From: Haplosporangium gracile
Taxonomy: Eukaryota; Mortierellomycota; Mortierellomycetes; Mortierellales; Mortierellaceae
Assembly (NCBI GenBank): GCA_015499985.1
Contig: JAAAUF010000553.1
Coordinates: 2,203 to 26,496, forward strand
Direction of reading: 5' to 3'
Length of the DNA: 24,294 nucleotides
Under the pieces are notes generated by a model. That model did no database searches and was not told the origin of the DNA. It worked only from the letters and a program-made list of their open reading frames with translations. The stretch's first letter is position 1. The number at the start of each line of letters is the position of its first letter. A program made the position numbers and the translations under genes. Shown piece by piece: positions 19,627 through 24,294 of this stretch.

Positions 19627-21389
19627 ATGCCCGCCGAGGACGATACCAGAGAGAAACGAGAGGCCGAGAAGCGGAGACTGGAGGAGCGCAGGAGGGAAGA
19701 GGAAGACAAAGAGACTGGACCCTACCAAAAGCTGGAAAAGATTGGAGAAGGCACATATGGTGTCGTTTATAAAGCAACGTGAGTAGCTTGTTTTTATTGT
19801 TTTGCGTTTTTTGATTGCATTCGACAACTGGTTCTTCATGACCCTTTGGCTTCAACGGTTTTTTGCATTGCTGAATCCTAGAGTCTTGACTGAATTGATT
19901 TCATTGTTTTTGTTGAATGCTTTTCCGGTGACTTAGACACAGGCCTACAGGAAGGGTGGTGGCGATGAAGAAGATTCGTCTTGAGAATGAGGACGAAGGT
20001 AAAGTTAACATAAGTTTGGACACATTGTCCCGGACGTTAACTTCAGTAGTATCGCTTGGACTAATCAGGAATAGCAGCAAGGGACAGCAACTGACCATCT
20101 TAGTCTTTTGATATCTATTTTTTATCTAGGTGTACCCAGCACCGCAATAAGAGAGATCTCGCTGCTTAAGGAGCTCAAACATAACCATGTCGTCCAGTAC
20201 GTTGATCTGCCTTGTCACACATTCGTTTACTTTGCTCTCTACACCGCCAAATGGCTTACAACTGTAACATGATTTTTAGCGACGCATTCAATGTTTAATG
20301 ACCTTATTATTTTGCTAGGCTGCTGGATGTTGTCCATGAGGAAAGCAAGCTGTTCTTGGTGTTTGAGTTTCTGGATACTGATTTGAAGAAATACATGGAT
20401 ACCCACACCAAGGCACAAAACACTGGATTACCCTTGCAACAGGTCAAGGTAAGGCGCAGCAAATCCACGCGGATCATGGACTGTACTATTTACATCGAAC
20501 GACCCTAAATTCACCAAGGTCATTCTCTTTTTTTTGTCTTTACCCTACGTCATCTGGTAAACCTCCTGGAACGGAAACAGGAATACATGCATCAGTTGAT
20601 TCAGGGAGTGGAGTTCTGTCATCAGAGGCGAATCCTTCATCGCGATCTCAAGCCTCAAAACTTGTTGATTGACGAGCACCGGAACCTCAAACTGGCGGAT
20701 TTCGGACTGGCACGTGCATTTGGTATTCCTCTCAGGACTTATACCCACGAGGTCATCACATTATGGTACCGCGCACCCGAGATCCTGATGGGCTCCCGTC
20801 ATTACTCAACCGCCGTCGATATGTGGAGTGTTGGCTGTATCTTTGCCGAAATGATTACCAAGCGGCCCCTATTTCCAGGCAAGTGCAGGCTTGATATTAA
20901 AGCTCATTAGCTAATGTTAGTCAGTTCTCATTTGTACAATGACTGACATGCCCCATTCTTTGATCTGCCTAATAGGCGATTCGGAGATTGATGAGATGTT
21001 CAAAATCTTCAAGGTTCTCGGGACACCAAACGAGACTGTATGGCCAGGAGTGTCGAGCCTAAAAGACTGGAACCCTGAGTTCCCCAAGTGGCAGCGCAAG
21101 GATCTGAGGACTCTGGTGCCTGGTCTGGACGACGAAGGTCTGGATCTCCTTGAACAATTGATCGACTACAACCCTGCACGACGGATCTCTGCCAAGCGAG
21201 GTATTACAGGATGAACTGCGCAGGGAAGAATCACATTGGGCGAAGCATGATTGCAAAATGAAATTTTGTCGCTAATTATTTATTTTGATTATCCTTTTTT
21301 CGATGATTTCGACGATAGCCTTGCTCCACCCATACTTTGACGGAAAGGCGCACTCGACACATCACAGAATGGACATGCGAGGCTATTAA
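19627..21389 (+). CDS. CDK1: Cyclin-dependent kinase 1 (Cdc2/Cdc28)
   Basis: Seven exons: 19627-19778, 19937-19998, 20130-20196, 20319-20448, 20581-20878, 20976-21200 and 21319-21389, total 1005 nt and 334 residues. It is the master cell-cycle Ser/Thr kinase. Visible landmarks are GEGTYG at 40-45 (T43/Y44 correspond to the inhibitory T14/Y15), PSTAIRE at 74-80, HRDLKPQN at 157-164, DFG at 177-179 and the activating Thr192 (T161 equivalent) in YTHEV before APE. The conserved start '[10 protein letters not shown]' normally lies two or three residues from the N-terminus. Here it follows a charged Glu/Arg/Lys-rich segment, a 29-residue extension. No downstream Met could restore the short form. 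Intron 5 (20879-20975) reads CCAG|GCAAGT at its donor, a GC-AG intron with CTGAC at 20943-20947 upstream of the acceptor; using GC is the only choice that restores PGDSEID in frame. The other introns are GT-AG. Confidence 0.95.
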
Positions 21390-21861
21390 CTGGATCTATG
21401 CCATGTTTGTCTACTTTCAAGTACAGAACCATCCATTCGCCAACTCGCTTAACAATAATCATTGGAAACAACCACGAAAACAAGGAAATCAGCTCAGATT
21501 GGCGCAGCCGATGTATTGCTTTGTTTGTCACTATTTTTTCTATTGCTCAAGTATCCCTCCCCTTCATACACGCAGCTTACACTCAACTCATCCGCGACAG
21601 TAAGTAGCACAGGACTAAAGAGTTCGCCCACCCCGTTCTATGTACAAACTCATCAGAAAAAAAAAAAAAAGGCGACGCTCCCAAACATACGTGCAGTTGT
21701 GGCTCTGATTTCGATATGCTTTGTGTACCGTACTGGTCTATTGATGTGAGGATTAAGAAGTACAGAATGCCATGAAAAATGCAAGTGGTAATGGTTGGTG
21801 ATGTTTGTGTGTTCTATATAGTTTGCCGGTTGATGCTGTTGTCCTGATCCTCAGGGGATTT
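21390..21861. other. Convergent 3' flanks of CDK1 and the eIF1AD gene
   Basis: No gene is supported in this 472-bp region between convergent stop codons. It contains a 12-13 base A tract near 21658-21670. No canonical AATAAA was identified on either strand here. Confidence 0.4.
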
Positions 21862-22624
21862 CTACTTTCTCTCCTTGGTCTCCTCCTCATCATCGGACTC
21901 TTCCTCTGACTCCTCCTCGCTTTCGCTTTCACTCTCCTCAGACTCAGACTCGAAATCACTTTCTGACTCACTCTCCTCAGACTCGCTCTCGCTCTCAGAC
22001 TCCTCAATCACCACTCGGTTATTATTCCTGAACAAATCATCATCCTCATCCTCGCCTTCCTTCTCGGAATCAGAGTCGTTATGAAGGGACCGAGAGAGCT
22101 GATCGGTGAAGGGCCAGATCCCTTGCTGCTTGTAGGTTTTAATGTGGTCTGGGAAGAGGATGGCGACAATGTCTCCTCCGACTTTTGTCTTGTCCTCCTC
22201 TTCTGCTGGCTCTATGATCACGTAGCTTCCTGTTGAAGAGGCGAAATGAATGTGGTCACTTGGTATTAGTGGAGGGGTGACCTTGACGGAATTTTTCTCC
22301 TGAAACGATCAAATAGTCCAATGTAGAAGCTTTCCGTGCCATTGATCCAAGGTATCTTCATTGCACGAATAATAACCGATCTTGCTCCTGTCCATATTCC
22401 CTCCTCCTGCAAAAAAAGACAGAAAATCAAGACTAACCTCGCTTGACCCAAACGAGTGAGCGGAATTTAGGGGGGAGATTGACGAGAAGTTCCTGGTTGT
22501 CGGAAAACTGGACTTCATGGACGTTTTTACCACGAGTTCCCAGGACTCGAGCGAACCGCTGCCCTTCCTCGAGTTCTGGGATGTCTGTGAGGATATCGCT
22601 TGTTGCTATTTTCCTTCTGGCCAT
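21862..22624 (-). CDS. EIF1AD: eIF1A-domain protein, EIF1AD-like
   Basis: Two exons (minus strand): 22624-22438 and 22229-21862, intron 208 bp GT-AG, total 555 nt and 184 residues. Residues about 10-95 form an S1-like/eIF1A OB-fold: FARVLGTRGKNVHEV, then LLVNLPPKFRSLVWVKRGSYV, VIIEP and VAILFPDHIKTYKQQGIWP. These match EIF1AD, which in animals is implicated in pre-40S ribosome maturation with RIOK1. It is not translation factor eIF1A itself, because the IWP block and the 'DLFRNNNR' motif near residue 130 are EIF1AD features. The tail (about 140-184) is almost entirely Ser, Glu and Asp, a likely CK2-type acidic region. It is transcribed divergently from the V-ATPase subunit e gene. Confidence 0.88.
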
Positions 22625-23073
22625 TATGTCTATGTATGTGTGTGTTTGTTCGGCTGGATTGTTGGGTTTGGTTGTTGAACGTGCCGAGCGTGTTGAGTGA
22701 TGTCCGATGCCAAAGTCCTGAGTAGGTTGCTGATGTCCGATTCCTTTTTGTCCGTTAAAGCTATGTGGAGATCAGTTTGAAGCAAAAAGAAAAAAAATGC
22801 TTTGCCCTTAATTGAGGGGCGATCAACCAAGTCTTCCGTGACGTCTGAAGTGAGGGGGCCGCATGGACAGTCACGAGTAGACCAGGTCGTCCTGGTGATC
22901 TTGTCGACTTGGACCATGCACTCACCGTCTTGACTCTTCACCCCTCCTTTAAGTTCTCTGCTCCTCCAATTCACGTCTCATACCCCTCCTTCTGACATCC
23001 TCTCCACTCTTCTCACGTCTCTCGCAATTCAACACTTCAACCCTCCTTTGTATATCACATTTCACAAGTAACC
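22625..23073. promoter_or_regulatory. Divergent promoter region between EIF1AD-like and VMA9
   Basis: The 449 bp between divergent start codons hold no supported gene. The right part (22970-23065) is T/C-rich and probably the VMA9 leader. Open frames on the minus strand here overlap the promoter and match nothing recognisable. Confidence 0.45.
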
Positions 23074-23783
23074 ATGGGAGGCCTTTTAATCTTTTTTGTT
23101 CTCGCGGTCGTTATCGCCTTGTCTGCCGCGTCTTACCTCTTCACGCCCCGTGGACCTAACCAAACGTAAAGCGCCTACTTATCCTTCCTTATTCGCAACT
23201 ACACACATACGGCTATGTCTGAGTCGTGCACTTTCTTCGTCAGACCTAAGAGCATCACCTTTTATTTGGTCCTGCAGGAACACACGTTCGACTAGTGACT
23301 TTGCATTCATACAAACTAACACGACATATTGTTTTTTTCGATGTCCTTGACTGCTCCATAGTGTCATTCGCACAGCGCTGATTATGACCCTTGTCTCATG
23401 CTATTTGATGTAAGCCCAACATACAAGCATAACAATATACGGAAAACAAACGACTCAGCACCTTCGCCCAACCGCAACAGCACAAGACGACCTACATCTT
23501 ACACATGCGACATCTTCTGTTTGCTCGCTATGGGAATATCTTTGCGCCTGTAGCATTTAACATGTCCCTGGGATCAGCACGCCATTAGGAAACACGTTCA
23601 TAGCGTTCTCATACCTGCGAGTTTAAGCATGTCATAATCCTGCAATGGTTAACCCGTCATTTATCTCCTTGTATTCAATTGAAACAATGGTATAGGTGGG
23701 CAATTACGTACTTGGCACAGCTGAACCCGTTGTTGCAGCCAAGGCACAGCAAGATTAGACCTCACAACCAACGTCAGTCCTAG
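23074..23783 (+). CDS. VMA9: V-type proton ATPase subunit e (Vma9)
   Basis: Three exons: 23074-23165, 23362-23409 and 23696-23783, total 228 nt and 75 residues; introns are 196 and 286 bp, GT-AG. It was found by splicing, since no exon exceeds 92 bp. It is a small integral membrane subunit of the Vo sector. The N-terminal hydrophobic helix (GGLLIFFVLAVVIALSAASY) is followed by FTPRGPNQT, then VIRTALIMTLVSCYLMWAIT as the second helix, and a polar end with LAQLNPLLQPR-SKIRP. The 'LMWAIT-L-QL-PL--PR-S--RP' pattern matches yeast Vma9, and the length is typical (yeast 73). The stop is TAG 23781-23783 if exon 3 reads through. A possible GTCAGT donor at 23773 would extend the tail, but unspliced is simpler. 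AATAAA lies at 23913-23918. Confidence 0.88.
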
Positions 23784-24294
23784 ATTTTTTTTCTGCCGAC
23801 TCGACATCACGACTCTCTTTCAACCAATATTACAGCAGGAAACCCAGGATTCGAGGATAAACAACTAGCAGAAAAACGCTTCTTCTATGACGGCGAGGAA
23901 TATCAGGAAAAAAATAAAATATGGAAATGGAAATGGAAAACAGAAAGATGTTGAAGACATTTGGATGTACGATGACCGTGATCAACAAAGTACCTCTGTT
24001 GAGACTGTTGAAAAAACTCTCGGGAGACTTGAAATGACACGACGAAACAAATCGAACTCATTTTTGGCGTTCCGTTGCACTGATCAAGAACAAAAAATAT
24101 GCTCTATGTACTTTACTATGTTTTTTTTCTTTTACTCTTATTGTTTTACTATCCTTTTTTTTTCTTACGCGAATGGTATATCCAAGTGCCGTTTTGATGG
24201 TCGTTTTTGCATCAAGAAAAATAGTGCGACATGGTAGAAAATCCATGAGTTTTTTTTTGTTTGATATAGGCAAGAATTGTACACGTGACTATTG
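23784..24294. other. 3' flank of VMA9, no gene seen
   Basis: It contains the likely VMA9 polyadenylation signal (23913-23918) and then AT-rich sequence with T runs around 24120-24165. A 116-codon open frame on the plus strand (23887-24237) has biased Lys/Asn/Phe composition and no family resemblance; I read it as chance. Confidence 0.4.

Noticed and set aside
21660..21671. A tract near 21660 as a retroposon or poly(A) insertion scar
   Set aside because: No target-site duplication or element body is visible next to it; such A/T runs are frequent in this window.
23773..23836. A third intron in VMA9 (GTCAGT to TTACAG)
   Set aside because: Splicing would add an unusual charged tail; reading through to TAG at 23781 gives the expected length of 75 residues.
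1..24294. CRISPR arrays, insertion sequences, operons and rRNA
   Set aside because: No regularly spaced direct repeats, transposase-like ORFs or rRNA motifs were found, and the introns and poly(A) signals mark this as eukaryotic nuclear DNA.

Overview
This window looks like nuclear DNA of a filamentous early-diverging fungus. Mortierellomycota (Mortierella/Linnemannia-like) is the best guess. The reasons are short GT-AG introns of mostly 50-300 bp with CTAAC/CTGAC branch sites, AATAAA signals, conserved eukaryotic housekeeping genes, and a NACHT / pentapeptide / WD40 receptor of a kind I recall as common in Mortierella. The lineage is inferred from family knowledge, not computed.

Layout, left to right: a PRS1-type ribose-phosphate pyrophosphokinase subunit (-); a divergently transcribed intronless glycine-rich RRM protein (+); a TBRG1-like FYRN/FYRC nuclear protein (-); a roughly 5.7-kb NLR-like locus (+) at 6351-12045; an ADCK1/Mcp2-type mitochondrial UbiB kinase-like protein (-); a bifunctional chorismate mutase-prephenate dehydratase (+); an Opi3/PEMT phospholipid methyltransferase (+); CDK1 with PSTAIRE (+); an eIF1AD-like protein (-); and V-ATPase subunit e (+). 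I resolved splice junctions for every housekeeping gene, and in each case the exon lengths sum to a multiple of three.

The NLR locus is the most unusual part. Its first 1.1 kb has recognisable family sequence but carries three apparent single-base frameshifts and three nonsense codons. The following 4 kb (NACHT, pentapeptide repeats, 14 WD40 repeats) is open without a break. Downstream lies a second, diverged copy of the last ~50 codons. It sits immediately behind a pyrimidine-rich TTTTCAG acceptor, in phase with a consensus GTGAGT donor inside the main ORF. Splicing would therefore swap one homologous C-terminal tail for another, giving 1304 versus 1308 residues. I consider this candidate alternative-tail arrangement the best lead in the window.

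Other leads: a PRS1 start codon that appears to be split by an intron; two GC-AG introns (FYR gene and CDK1); a CDK1 with a 29-residue charged N-terminal extension; a bacterial-style chorismate mutase-prephenate dehydratase fusion in an intron-bearing fungal gene; and a PRS1 with degenerate catalytic loops. The genes are not an obvious functional cluster. Three housekeeping pairs share short divergent promoter regions (PRS1/RRM, ADCK1/CM-PDT, eIF1AD/VMA9).
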